Assembly: GCF_022682495.2 (NCBI RefSeq)
Contig: NC_071389.1
Span: 175,584,056-175,648,055, forward strand
Length of the DNA stretch: 64,000 nucleotides
Direction: 5' to 3'
DNA from: Desmodus rotundus
Lineage: Eukaryota; Chordata; Mammalia; Chiroptera; Phyllostomidae
A program made the translations under genes and the position numbers. The notes beneath the pieces were generated by a model. It searched no databases and was not told the DNA's origin. It saw only the letters and a list, made by a program, of their open reading frames with translations. Shown here in pieces: positions 1 to 11,482 of this stretch (its first letter is position 1; every line of letters starts with the position of its first letter).

Positions 1-2099
1 TGTTACTTCTACAGTATAGTGAAAAATATTAAGTTGAAACAATTTGAATCTTGAAATTGCTGCTTGTTTACTTGTGTCTCAAGCAACTGAAACGGCTTAT
101 CATATAAAAGGTAAATTTAATAATTCTTATACCTCAGTTTTTGAGATAAGTAAACTTAAAATAAAGAACATCAAAATGGTTTACATACTATAAGGATTCA
201 ATAAACATTAACAATAAAAATGCAAATAAAAAGCCAGACACATTTATTCAATAAATATCTAGTGAATGTCAACATATGCTATACTAGGCATATCAGACTC
301 TGGATCACCATCAGAAACTCAACAATGTATATATTTATTCTTCTTCAAAAACAATAGATTATCAATTAAGTGGCATCTTAGGTCACAAATCAAAATTTTC
401 AAATCAAAATTCTTTTTTACAACATTTGCTTAAAAAATCACTACTTGTCACTGTGGAACATAATTTTATAAAAATCTGTCTCAGTTCTAAAGTATCAACT
501 AATTTCAGCCTTTCCCCCAAAACAGGGAATATAGAAATGGAACTGTAATATCTGCATATAAATTACCATAATTTGGGTCTCCATCAGTAATGACACTATC
601 ATCATTTATTTCTTAAATTGAGAAAAACAAAATTAACTCTGCTCAAGACTTAATTAAATATAATAATACATGTTAAATCAAAGGTGTAAGTGTTTAGGAT
701 CACATGAAGCCGATATCACTAATTACCCTTCTCAACAGCAAATACATCCTGCTGCTTTTCACAGGAAAAAAGGATAATTTTAACCAACCAGTATAGCACT
801 ATACTAGTTACGTATATGAATAGATAAAATAATTAAAATAAACTGCTCTGAAGGCATTTAAAATCTGGCTATGGACACAAGGATACTTTAAACAAATAAA
901 AAAGCAAATTGAAGTAACAGTGTAGGATCAATAAAAAAAACTTTTTAAAAAAAGTTTGGGGGGAAAGGAATGTATCTTTAAATAGGCCTTTTGGTAATTA
1001 GTGCACTCAAAATAGTTAAGATGAAGATAAAGAACGTTTCAGGAAGAAAAACAAAAAAAAAGGAGGAGTAAAAGTGTAATAAACTACTAAATACAACTGT
1101 CTTAGAACATAGTATGGAGTCATTAGACTGAGGGCCTTAAACACTACATTCTGGCAATATCAGCAAAATGGCAAAACAGGAAGCCCCATTACCCCTCATC
1201 CCTCAACAGAGATAATGACTTAACAGTATATAGTCCAAATTTCCTTTGTGAGAATTCCAGAAACAATTGAAAGGTTATAGCACTCTTAAGCAACAGCAAG
1301 GCCAAGAAGAGGTACACTACAGTGGATAGGAAGGTCTATTGCATTTACCCACCATAACCAACCCTCTTCTGACGCAATGTGGCAAAATCAAGAGAAAATT
1401 CCCCACTTGTATTTACTTCAGGAAAGAAAGAGTGGAAGCTGCATGTAACATTCTGCCTTTTCAGGAGACTGCCCAAGGCACTGGTTTCTGTCTCACCTGA
1501 CCTGGAGGAAGTGGCACACACTGAATGTCTGGGATCTGGATAAAAACAAAGGCGGTTTCTTCAGCTTGGTACAGCAACAGAATAATTACAGTACCCACAA
1601 AGACAGCAGGGGGAGCTCCCAAATAGAAACAGACAAATTTATTTAGATAGGATGTTTACATGCACCAACTCAGAGATGATGCCATCTCTAGAAAAGGTTT
1701 GAAAGGCCCCAGATTATCCACCTGGGTTGATTAGTGAAGTTTTTCCTCTGTATGAAGATATTTTGAAAGGACAAGGAAAGGTGGATGGTTTTTCAAATGC
1801 CCAAATTTCAGCAAAAGAGCACTAGACACACAAAAAAACAGAAAAATATGGCCCAAAGAAATAAATCTCCAGGAAAGAAACAAAGACCTATTAACTACCT
1901 AATGAAGAATTTTTATGAAGTGACATTATGATGTCACTTTTTAATAAAAGAGAATATAGGCAGAAAACTAAATGAAATTAGGGAGATGATGCATGAAAAA
2001 AATAAGAATACTAACAAAGAGATAGAAACTTTAAAATGGAACAAACAGAAATCCTAAAGGTAAAGAATACAATAACTGAATTAAAAAAATTCACTACAG

Positions 2100-2266
2100 C
2101 AGCAGTCCCTAACCTTTTTGGGACCAGGGACCAGTTTTATGGAAGACAGTATTTCCACCACTGGTGGGGCGGGGCGATGATTCAAGTGCATTACATTCAA
2201 GCTCAACTCCTGCTGTGCAGCCCAGTTCCTAACAGGTCCCAGACTGGTAAGAGTTGGGGATCTCTG
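2100..2266. mobile_element. hAT-type miniature DNA transposon (MITE)
   Basis: The element is 167 bp. Its ends form a terminal inverted repeat: CAGCAGTCCCTAACCTTTTT on the left and a GAGTTGGGGATCTCTG end on the right. It is flanked by 8-bp target-site duplications, CACTACAG at 2092-2099 and CACTAGAG at 2267-2274, with one difference. An 8-bp duplication and CAG...CTG ends are typical of hAT elements. Removing it restores continuous L1 ORF1-like sequence, so it inserted into the older LINE. The internal text (GGGACCAGGGACCAGTTTTA) matches a familiar mammalian hAT MITE, but I do not assign a family name. Confidence 0.85.
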
Positions 2267-4216
2267 CACTAGAGGGGAACCAACAGAATAAAGAATTAAT
2301 GAGCCTGAAGAAAATCATCAAAAATTAAGTTATAGGAACAAAGAGAGAAAAAAAATTAAAGAAAGCCTAGGGAATTTATGAGATACCACTGAATGAATCA
2401 ATGCATGAATATGGGAATCCAAGATTAGAAAAAGAGAAAAATAGCAAAGTCCAGTTGGATAATGGCCAAAAACTTCCCAAATTTGAGGAATTGGCATACA
2501 AACTCAAAAGGCTCAAAAATTCCAACTACATTAACACAAAGACATCTACACTGAGAAATATATTCAAAGTAACAGATATACACAAGTCACAGATACAGAA
2601 TTTAAAAGTGGCAACAGAAAAGTGACACATCACATTCAAAATAGCTCCCATAAGACTACCAGGGGATTTTCTCAGCAGAAATCTAGTAGGACACAAGGGA
2701 GTAGTACAATACATTCAAAGTACCAAAAGAGAAAAACTGCCAGGCAAGAATAAAACTTTCATTCAAAAATGAAGGTGAAATTAAGACTTTCCCAGATGTA
2801 GAAAGCTGATGGAATTCATCATTATAAGACTTGCCATATAACAGATGCTACAAGGAGACATTCAAGAGAAAATAAAAGGACACAAGACAGTAACTTGAAG
2901 TCATAATAAAATATTAAATTCTCTGGTAAAGGTAAATACATAAATAAATAAAGAATCCTGCATTACTGTAAAGTTGGTACATAAATCATGTTTAATTCTG
3001 GTATATGATTTAAACATTAAGATAACTGTAAATCTGGGTTAAAAGATATACAATATAATGTATTACACCCATAATAAAATGGTGAGGTAAAGATGTAAAG
3101 ATTGAGTTCTTACATGTGATTGAAGTAAGAATCACATGTACCAGTTGAAAATAGTTTATATAATACCCATGGCAACCTCAGAGGAAATACTTATACATAA
3201 AAGGGAATTAGAAAATGTTGTCACTACAAAAAAAGTCAATGAAACACAGGAAGTAAGAAAGAAAGGAAAAGACAGAAACAACAGCTCTAAGACAAATAGA
3301 AAACAATTAACAAAATGGCAATAATAAGACCTTCCTTATATCATTACTTTAAAATCAAATGGATTAAACATTAGCTTAATGGATAAAAAAAAAACAACAA
3401 ACAACCAGGATCCTGCTATGTGCTGTCAACACTTGACATACTTTAGATATAAAAACACACACAGGCTGAAAGTAAAAGAATGAAAAAAATATTTTATTAA
3501 AATGGTAACCAAAAGAAAGTAGAAGTGACCATACTTATATAAGACAAACAATATTTTAAGAAAAATATGTCAGCAAGAGACAAAGATGGGCATTATACAA
3601 TGAATCAATTAACCAGATGCAACATTTGTAAGTATATATGCACATAACATAAAGGCCTCCCAAATATATGAGTAAAAATTGACAAAAGTGAAGGAGAAAT
3701 AGGTAGTAACACAATAATAGAAGTGTTTAATATATCATTCTACATGATGGAAAGATGATCAAGACAGAAAGTCAATAAGGAAACAGCAGAACTGAACAAT
3801 ACTACAGACCAAATGTAACACACAAATGCATATATTTTCACACAAAGAAAAATGCACATTTTTCTCAAGTACACATGGGACATTCTCCAGGCTAGATCAT
3901 ATATATATTAGATCATAAAATGAGCCTTAACAAAACTAAGATGATGAAAAAATTGTATCAAATATCTTTCTCAAATGCAATAGAATAAAATTTGAAATCA
4001 ATACCAAAAGGTAAATGGAAAAGTCACAAATACGTGGAAATGTAAAAGAACCTAAAAATCCAATGAATAAAAAATTACAAAGGATATTAAAAAATATCTT
4101 GAGGCAAATGAAAACAAAAACACAACATACTATATGCATGGAAAATTAATGCAGCAAAGGTAGTTTTAAGTGGCAAGTTTATAGTACTAAATGCTTACAT
4201 TAAAACAGACCTCATC

Positions 4217-4261
4217 CACACAACTGTAATTGAATAACAATAAAAAATTAAAATTAAAAAA
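4217..4261 (+). mobile_element. Very short 5'-truncated L1 insertion
   Basis: About 45 bp (AACTGTAATTGAATAACAAT, then an A-rich tail) lies between exact 15-bp direct repeats AAAACAGACCTCATC at 4202-4216 and 4262-4276. The insert matches the extreme 3' end of the young bat L1, also seen at 41060-41097 and 47720-47745. The older LINE sequence is otherwise continuous across the site. This is target-primed reverse transcription that stopped after some 30-40 bases. Confidence 0.85.
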
Positions 4262-5385
4262 AAAACAGACCTCATCAACAACCTAACTTTACATATCAAA
4301 GAATGAGAAAAAGAAAAACATGATAAACTCAAAGTTAGAAGAAAGAAGGAAATAATAGATTACAGCAGAAACAAATTTAAAATAGAAAATTGATAGAAAC
4401 AAAACTAAGATTTGGAATTTTTAAAAACTCTACAAAACTGACAAAACATCTAGATTAAGAAAAAGACATAAACAAATGAAATCATAAATGAAAGAGGAGG
4501 AATTTTAACTAACACCATAGAAACAAAAAAGATCATGAGAGACTACTATGAGAAATTATATGGCAACAAACTGGATACCTAGAAAAAAATGGATAAATTC
4601 CTTAAAATACACAGCCTATCAAATCTGAATCAAGATGAAACAAACATGAAAGGACCCAAAGAAGCAGGGAGACTGAAATTAGTCATGAAAAACACCCAAA
4701 CAAAAAAAAAAAAAAAGAGCCAAGAACAACATAGCTTCCCCTGGAAAACTATACCAGACATTAGAAGAATTAACAACAGTTTCCCTCACTCTTCCAAAAA
4801 CCTCAAGAGAGAATACATCCAAACTTATTTTATGAGGCCAGCCTTATCCTGATACCAAAAGTATGACACTGGAATAAGAGAAAACCACAAAAATCCAACA
4901 AAAGACTAGCAATACAAATTTACTAACACATTAAAAGGACTATACAAGATGACCAAATGAGATTTGGATAGATTGAGATACAAAAATTAATGTAATATAC
5001 ATTAACAGAATGAAGGGTTAAAAAAAATACATGATCTTCTCAATTGTTGTGGAAAAAGCATTTGACAAAATTCAACATCCTTCAATGATAAAAAACACTC
5101 AACAAACTAGAAATAGAAGAAAACTACATCAACATTAAAAAAAATGTCAAAAGCTCACAGCTAATATCACACTCAATGGTGAATAAATGAAAGTTTTTTT
5201 CTCTAAGATCAGGAACAAAACAAGGTTGTCTACCCTCACCAACTTCTGTTTGACATGGTACTGGAAAGGCATTGTTAAAGCAATGAAGCAAGTAAAAGAA
5301 ATAAAAGGCAGCCAAATTGGAAAGGAAAAAGTAAAATTATCTGTGTTTAATGATGCCATGATCTTGAATATAGAAAACCCAGAGT

Positions 5386-5386
<1 letters not shown>

Positions 5387-5424
<38 letters not shown>
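5387..5424 (+). repeat. (CA)19 microsatellite
   Basis: An uninterrupted CA dinucleotide run of 38 bp lies inside L1 ORF2-like sequence. It is a likely length-variable marker. Confidence 0.98.
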
Positions 5425-5426
<2 letters not shown>

Positions 5427-6590
5427 TTCAAACTAATAAATTCAGCAATGTTGTAAAGTAGAAAAATTAAGACACAAAAATCAGTTTTATTTTTATGTAA
5501 CAACAATGAACAATCTGAGAAAGAAATTAAGAAAATAATCCTATTACCATATGATCAAAGATAATAAAATAGTTAGGAGTAAGTTTAACCAAGAGGGCAA
5601 AAGGCTTTTACAATGAATAAAAATGCAAAACAAGGTTGAAAGAAATAAAAGACACAGATAAATAGAAAGACATGCCATGTTCATGGATTGGAAGACTTAA
5701 TGTTGTTAAATTGGCCATACCACTCAAAGTGATGCAATTTCAGTGTAATTCCTATCAAAATCCCAATGTCATTTTTCGCAAAAACAGAAAAAAGCACCCT
5801 AAAATTTACAGGAAATCTCAAGGGACCTTGAACTACCAAACCAATCCTAAAAAAGGTTGAAAGTTTCATACTTCCTGATTTCTAGACATGTTACAAAGCT
5901 ACAGCAATCAAAACAGTGTGGTACTACCATAAAGACTGACATACAGACAAATGGAATAGAATAGAGTGAAAAAATAAACTCCAACACATCTGGTCAAAAG
6001 ATTTTTTGACGATGGTGTCAAAAGGCTCCACAGTGTTGGAGAGTCTTTCAACAAATGGTATGGAAAATGGGTATCCAAATGTAAAAAAAATGATGTTGAG
6101 CCATTACACCATATACAAAAACTCAAAATGGATTAAAGACTTACATATAAGACCTAAAATGTCTTATGTCGGGAACTATAAAATTCCCAACAGAAACACA
6201 GGGGAAAAGCATTAATGACAATGGCTTTGGCAATAATTACTCAGATATGACATCAAAAGCACATATAACAAAAGCAAAAACAGACACAGAAGATTGTATG
6301 CAACTTAAAAACTGTTGCACATCAAGGTAACCATCAATAAAATGAAAAGAACACCTATGGGATAGGAGAAAATAATTGGAAATCATATATCTGATAAGGG
6401 GTCATTATACAGAATATGTAAAGAATTCATACTACTTAACTATAAAACAAATAACCTGATTACAAAAGGGACAAAGGCATTTGTGACAACATAAATGGAC
6501 CTTGAGAATATTATGCTAAGCTAAATAAGTCAGAAAAAGTTCAGAACTGTATGATTTCACTCATATTTAGGACATAAAACTGAAACTCAG

Positions 6591-7120
6591 AAACAACCAG
6601 AAGTGCCAGAAAATCATACTGCATGGAATTCCGAAAACCACGGAATTAAAGAAACAGCCAAAGAGAACAACCAGGCTGGTAAGGCGGCAGACGGAGAGAC
6701 ACCGCAGCAACTTGGTGGACCATGCAGGTGGGGCTGGCTGCGGTGAGGTGGCAGGGTGCTCGGGCAGGGCTGACTTAAGGGGAAACTGAGTCAGAGCAGG
6801 CTGTGGACTACAGTGGTTGCCACAGTGGGAGAAACTCCCAGTCTCACATGACAGTTCATTGAAAGGTGGGGCTAGAGCCAAGCAAGTGAGCAGCATTGTT
6901 CCCTCTCTGACTCCCTCTCCCACAGACAGCGCCACAACGCAGCAAAGAGGGCTGCCCCACCCTAGCAAATACCTAAGGCCCTGCCCCCTTACAGCATGAC
7001 AGGTGCACCGAAACAAAGCAATATAGCACAAACAAAAGAATGGATCAAAACTCCAGAAAAAGAGCTAAGCTTTTTTGGGAAAACTATAATAGCATAATCA
7101 ATAAAATATACTTAAAAAAA
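6591..7120 (+). mobile_element. Internally deleted young L1 (5' UTR fused to 3' end)
   Basis: 6591-6999 matches the 5' UTR of the bat L1 seen in reverse at 13970-14440 (shared AACCAGAAGTGCCAGAAAAT and the GGGCAGGGCCTTAGGTATTT type motif). It continues into the first codons of ORF1 (ATGACAGGTGCACCGAAACA at 6998). After GAGCTAAGC near 7066 it jumps straight to the terminal 3' UTR (TAATAGCATAATCAATAAAA) and an A-rich tail at 7112-7120. The rest of ORF1, all of ORF2 and most of the 3' UTR are absent. The insert splits the 3' part of the older LINE (left flank 6540-6590, right flank 7150-7330). About 80 bp of the 5' end also seem to be missing. I could not define clear target-site duplications. 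Confidence 0.82.
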
Positions 7121-7344
7121 TTACATATGAAAAAAAGAAAAAAAACAAGTGAAAGATACAGAGGGTGGAGGTTGATAGAAGATAAAGAGGGCCAAATATA
7201 TGGTGACAGAGATGATTTGACTTTGAGTGGTGGGCACAACATGCAATATACAAATCATGTATCACAATAATGTGCACTGAAATCTATATGACCCTATTAA
7301 CCAATGTCACCTCAAAAAATAAATAAAAATAGCAACAAAAAAAA

Positions 7345-8110
7345 GGGCAAAGGATCTGAACAGACATTTCTCCAAGATATGCAAAATGGTCAACATATGA
7401 AAAGATGCTCAACATCATCAGATAAATGCAAATCAAAACCAAAATATGCAACCTTACATTAATTACAATAGCCATAATCACAAAAACAGAAAACAACAAG
7501 TAATGGCAAGGATATGGAGAAACTGGAACCTTTGTGCCCAGGTGGTGGGAATGTAAAATGGTATGGCCACTATGGTGGCTCCTCAAAAAACTAAAAGTAG
7601 AACTACCGTATGATCTAGCAATTTCACCTATGGGTATATATCCAAAAGACTTTGAAAGCAGTAACTTGAAGAGATATCTGGCACACCAATGTTCACTGCA
7701 GCATTATTCAGAAGAACCAGGAGATGAGAGCAAGTCAAATATCCATCAATAAATGAATGGCTAAAAAAACGTAGTATATACATACCGTGGAATATTATTC
7801 AGCCTTAAAAAGAAGAAAATCCTGTCACATGCTACAACATAGATGAACCTTGAGGACATTATACTGAGTGAAATAAGCCAATCACATAGAAAATACTGTG
7901 TGATTTTGCCTATATAATATCTAGAGTAGTCAAGACCATATATTAAATAGAAAGTAGAGTGATGGTTTCCAGAGGTTAAGGAGAGAGAAAAATGGGAGTT
8001 TTTATTCCATGAGTATAGAGTTTCAACTTTACAACATGAAAAAGTTCTAGAGATCTGTTAAACAGCAATATTAATATAGTAAATACTACTGAACCACAGA
8101 ATTAAAAAGG
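7345..8110 (+). repeat. L1M-type LINE 3' fragment
   Basis: This is late ORF2-like sequence: GGGCAAAGGATCTGAACAGA, a stretch reading like L1 ORF2 around GTGGAATATTATTCAGCC, and GAACCTTGAGGACATTATAC. A decayed 3' UTR follows, to about 8110. Its 3' UTR differs from that of the LINE ending at 7330, so it is a separate copy. Confidence 0.8.
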
Positions 8111-9369
8111 ATATATTTTATGTTATGTGTTTTATAAATTAAAAAAATAATGCAGAACTTAAGAGTTAATCTAAAATTTGACTGAGAATCAATTAGGTCA
8201 TTCACTATCATATATAAAAGGTAACTAATATCTTGTTATTTTATATTAAAAACTAGAAAGGATGAAAATTAGAAACATCAATCCTAAGTCAGTAAAACAG
8301 ATTAGATTATGAATATGGTCTTAAGAGCAAACTGCCTACTTGTGGGTTTTCTGTTCTTTACAAAAATTAAAATATAAAACGTTTAAAACAAACTTGAATG
8401 GTAGGGTTTATTTTTAACTGGTTAACATCAGAAGACCAAGAAGCAAATCTAAATAAAAGAAGAACATTTAAAGTATTATTGTTTATTTATTTTTATAAGG
8501 GGGATAACTAATGTTACAAATATTCTTTTTTTGTCTCTCCTGTTTTAAAATCTAACACCCAGATAAGTGTGAAGTTACAGTAGATACCACAATTAAGAGA
8601 GTTAGGATTAGGACATAAAAGAACAAATTCTTGAATCTTTTGATATCAAGAATGGGTAGGAAGATATCCAAGCTCTAAAATTAAAAACTGTCCTTACCCA
8701 CAAACTGATTAAGAATGGAACAAAACTTGAAAGACTAAAGACCAACTTAACTTTTTCCTTCAAGCACACACGCCCTAAGTGTTCAAATGAATCTTTTCCA
8801 ATTCTCAGGAATTACACTGTATTTGTTCCTTGGTTCTATACCACATACAGCTCTTTAAAGCTAGCCTTTCAGGAATTACACCACTATTTTCATCTTGTTC
8901 CTTAAAGTCTTTGCCTATCTCCTTTGACCAAATAAGCCAGAAGAATTAGAAAGTAGTTTTGAGAACAAATTTGACATGCACAATCACTGGAAAAGTACAT
9001 GGTGGGGCAGTATGCTGTTTAGTTCAGACACGGTCTAGTTCAGAATTAAAAGAAACAAGTAGAAATTCATACTGTACAAAACATGGAAAGACCTTAAAGC
9101 TCTATGTTTGGTTCAGGCATAGCAAATATTGGATAAAAAGAGTCGAAAACAGGTTTATACCAATTTTCTAACATAAGAAATAAAATAAGCTCATTATTAT
9201 ATTATGACAATGAAACAAAGTTGAGAAAGTGGAGTTTAGAATCAGACAATTACATAATTGAAGAAAAATAGTTTAGAAAGCTTTGAGTGAGTCTGTGTAA
9301 AACAAATACAAAGACCAACTGTCAGTTGATCAAGAAAAGAACAGAAGCCAAAGTTTTAAAAGTTAAGTA

Positions 9370-10003
9370 AAAAACAACATAGAGACAAAGAACAAATTAT
9401 TAGTTGCCAGGAGACAGAGAGTGAGTGAGAGTAGAGGGACAAAGCAAGATTCAAACTATAAAAGGATAGCAAAAGAGAGTGCCTTCATGGTGATGGAACA
9501 GTTCTTGTTGTGGGGTTACATTAAATCTATACATGGGATCAAATTATGTAGAACTACAGACACACACATGTATAATGAATTCATGTAAAAACTGGTAAGG
9601 TCTATAAAGTAATTAAGAGAATTGTACCAATTCCTTGGTCTTAATATTATAATGCAGTTATATAACATTTCACCACTGGAGAAAGCTGGTGGAAGGGTTG
9701 GTTCATATGTGTAAATATGTACAGGGTGGGGAGAAAGTAGGTTTACAGTTGTTCATATGAAAAATACTACAATAATTAATAAAGAATAATACAAGAATAG
9801 AGGGACATTCAAGATCTTGCTTACCAGCAATTGTCATCAGTTTGGCCTAAATAAATTCTCAGAAAAGATAAAATAATACTAGCAATAACAGCACAAGAAT
9901 AAACCATGTTTCATGTACTTACAACTGTAAACCTACTTTTGCCCAACCCTGTGTTGTTGCAACTTCCTGTGTGTCTACAATTATTTCACAATAAATTTTT
10001 TTA
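9370..10003 (+). repeat. L1M-type 3' end, split by a mariner insertion
   Basis: The sequence resembles old L1 3' UTRs (CTATACATGGGATCAAATTA, GAATTGTACCAATTCCTTGG, then CAACTTCCTGTGTGTCTACA and an AATAAA-like end). The two parts, 9370-9721 and 9952-10003, join smoothly once the mariner at 9722-9951 is removed. Confidence 0.7.
9722..9951. mobile_element. Tc1/mariner-type MITE
   Basis: The inverted terminal repeats are 31 bp, at 9722-9752 and 9921-9951, and agree at 28 positions (shared core AAAGTAGGTTTACAGTTGT). The left flank ends in TA and the right flank begins TG, consistent with a decayed TA duplication. Length is 230 bp with no transposase, so it is a non-autonomous copy, nested in an old L1 3' end. 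Confidence 0.85.
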
Positions 10004-10233
10004 AAGTCAAGTGACGATATGAAAATGAATCAAGACAGAAAAATCCTATAGGAATAGTGATTATTACTGAAATCATCCTTACTGGCAATTACCACGTGCC
10101 AGACAATGAAGCTGTCAAGACACAAAGGAATGTAAATTGCTCAACTAGGAAAAAAAGTCAAGAGGAACAGAAAGAAATTTAACTGAAAACTATAAAACAA
10201 CATACAAATGCTATATTAAAAATATGTACTACA

Positions 10234-10429
10234 GCTCTGACTGGTGTGGCTCAGTGGTTTGGGCACCATCCCAAAAACTGAAAGGTCGCTGGTTTGATTC
10301 CCAGTGAGGGCACATGCCTGCATTTCAGTCAGGCCTGGTCCCCGGCTGAGTGTGTGCAAGAGGCAACCAGTCAACGTTTCTCTCCCTCTTTCTTCCTCCC
10401 TTGCCCTCTCTCTAAAAATAAATAAATAA
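10234..10429 (+). mobile_element. VES SINE (tRNA-derived)
   Basis: A full-length copy. It begins GCTCTGACTGG, has an A box TGGCTCAGTGG near 10246, a B box GGTTTGATTCC near 10292, the GGGCACATGCCTG core and a CT-rich 3' part, and ends in an AAATA-type tail. Imperfect target-site duplications flank it (ATGTACTACA before, ATGTACTTCA after). It is antisense to ATF7IP and lies about 500 bp downstream of the sixth exon. Confidence 0.93.
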
Positions 10430-10929
10430 TGTACTTCAGAGTAACTAAAGAAACAAGAAAAAGCAAATCTAGATTATTGACTAGAGTTTATGCTATGCTA
10501 CAATGTTTGGACTTAACGACATGGTGTAAGAAAAGAAGTGGAGAACAAGGCTGCCAGAAGGCAGTGGAGGCAAAATACTTCGGAGGAAATGGTAAGAGGC
10601 TAGATTAGAACAGTGGCAAGAATGCAAAAAGAAACACGGTAAGATAAATCCCAAAAATATAATTTTAAAGATATACAGAAAATACAGACTCAAGAATGCC
10701 ATAAAATAAAAATAATTAATGTGTGTTAAAATACGAAAACAGTAATTGAGGACTAGAAAACGTTTAATAATCAGATCCAGAGCTGCAGGGCTGGAAACAA
10801 CATACATGAAGTACAGAGTATGAAAGCAAATTTCAGACTTGTAATAAAGGAAGTTTCCTTTTAACTTGGCATTCCCTAAGAGTATCACAGACTGCTAAAT
10901 GTTAATTGTGCAAGAATAGAAATTCTTAC

Positions 10930-10995
10930 TTCTTGTCTTTTCTTAAGGTCTTCTTTGGCAGCTCCAAAGCGTTTGGTTAACCTGGCTATCTTGGC
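10930..10995 (-). CDS. ATF7IP: ATF7IP coding exon, residues 668-689 (end of coiled coil)
   Basis: The exon is 66 nt, phase 0 at both ends. The acceptor TTTTTGTAG is at 10998-10996 and the donor GTAAGAATT starts at 10929. It encodes AKIARLTKRFGAAKEDLKKR followed by Gln-Glu. This continues the heptad-like coiled coil from the previous exon and ends in a basic, charged stretch. In known mammalian proteins this region belongs to the conserved central domain that binds SETDB1. Human ATF7IP, as I recall it, has His where this copy has Gln just before the last Glu. The donor fits the U1 consensus well, so the exon end is secure. Confidence 0.94.
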
Positions 10996-11109
10996 CTACA
11001 AAAAGCAAAAACGGAACAGAAATCAAGTGTCATTACAGCATTAAAATGGAACCCATGCATACATAACAAGAAACTCAGATAACAGGATTCTCAAAAGATA
11101 GCTACTAGC

Positions 11110-11135
11110 AAAACAAAACAAAACAAAACAAAAAC
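11110..11135 (+). repeat. (AAAAC)n microsatellite
   Basis: Five tandem AAAAC units lie about 115 bp upstream of the sixth exon's acceptor in gene orientation. Confidence 0.9.
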
Positions 11136-11460
11136 CCCATCATAATGAAAACTAAAATAACCCTTGATTTTGATACCCACAGGAAAACACACTTAATTTT
11201 TTAAAGGTTAGCTTTTTTTTCCTAGCATTGTGGATGTTTGCTCACCAACCAGTACATTTCTGAATATGTATGATTGTTTTTATGAACATAATTGTGACTA
11301 CACTTAACTTCGTCACAGAGAATTATGTAGTAGTAACAGTAAGCCTATCTGTTAAGTCATAAAGATCCTTTGTCAATACTACTTATTGGAATATGTATAA
11401 TATATTGAGCCAATATATACCATTCATTTTATATGATATATATAAAATGAATAAGATATA

Positions 11461-11482
11461 TATAAGATATATATATCTTATA
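11461..11482. repeat. 22-bp perfect AT-rich palindrome
   Basis: The 22 bp read identically on both strands (TATAAGATATA and its mirror). It sits within a wider TA-rich stretch at 11395-11505, a likely cruciform or slippage-prone site. Confidence 0.9.

Larger units (their letters stand above)
1830..7330 (+). repeat. Old L1M/HAL1-type LINE, plus strand, heavily decayed
   Basis: The strand is A-rich and carries decayed L1 features in order. First comes ORF1-like coding around 1980-2830, with a stretch reading like L1 ORF1 (ILKVKNTITELK) and later the TFIQKWR-like end. An inter-ORF region follows near 2930-3350, then ORF2-like sequence about 3470-6540, including the reverse-transcriptase-end stretch near 5870-6130 (AIKTVWYYHKDWHTDK type). 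A 3' UTR-like end lies at 7150-7330 (CTATTAACCAATGTCACC, then A-rich). Many stops and indels are present. About 600 bases of late ORF2 seem to be missing near 6478. It may be more than one L1-related element joined, and HAL1 is likely for the 5' part; 1080-1830 may be its 5' extension. Confidence 0.7.
1..10929 (-). other. ATF7IP: ATF7IP intron after the sixth exon (partial)
   Basis: This stretch follows the donor GTAAGA at 10929-10924 and runs off the window. I looked for the next ATF7IP exon, expected to encode a Pro-rich stretch soon after residue 689, and did not see it. Positions 1-1080 show no recognisable element beyond AT-rich sequence. About 1080-8110 is mostly old L1/HAL1 sequence with nested insertions. 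About 8110-9370 again shows nothing identifiable. 9370-10429 holds an L1 3' end with a mariner inside it, then a VES SINE. Confidence 0.85.

Noticed and set aside
1440..1640. Minus-strand stretch that reads briefly like protein (GAPPAVFVGTVIILLLYQAEE)
   Set aside because: Short, unrecognised and inside a likely HAL1/L1 or LTR-derived region; no start, splice sites or conservation visible.
5147..5506. 119-codon minus-strand frame with a CVCVCV run
   Set aside because: The Cys-Val run is the translated CA microsatellite; the rest is antisense L1 ORF2.
6567..7031. 154-codon minus-strand frame, and its counterpart at 13938-14348
   Set aside because: Both are antisense readings of the GC-rich L1 5' UTR.
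10234..10429. A and B boxes suggesting a tRNA gene
   Set aside because: The full context is a VES SINE; no cloverleaf with an acceptor stem can be drawn. The same holds for the other SINE copies.
1..10929. Search for the next ATF7IP exon (Pro-rich, after residue 689)
   Set aside because: No sequence matching the expected region was found on the minus strand; the exon must lie beyond the window.
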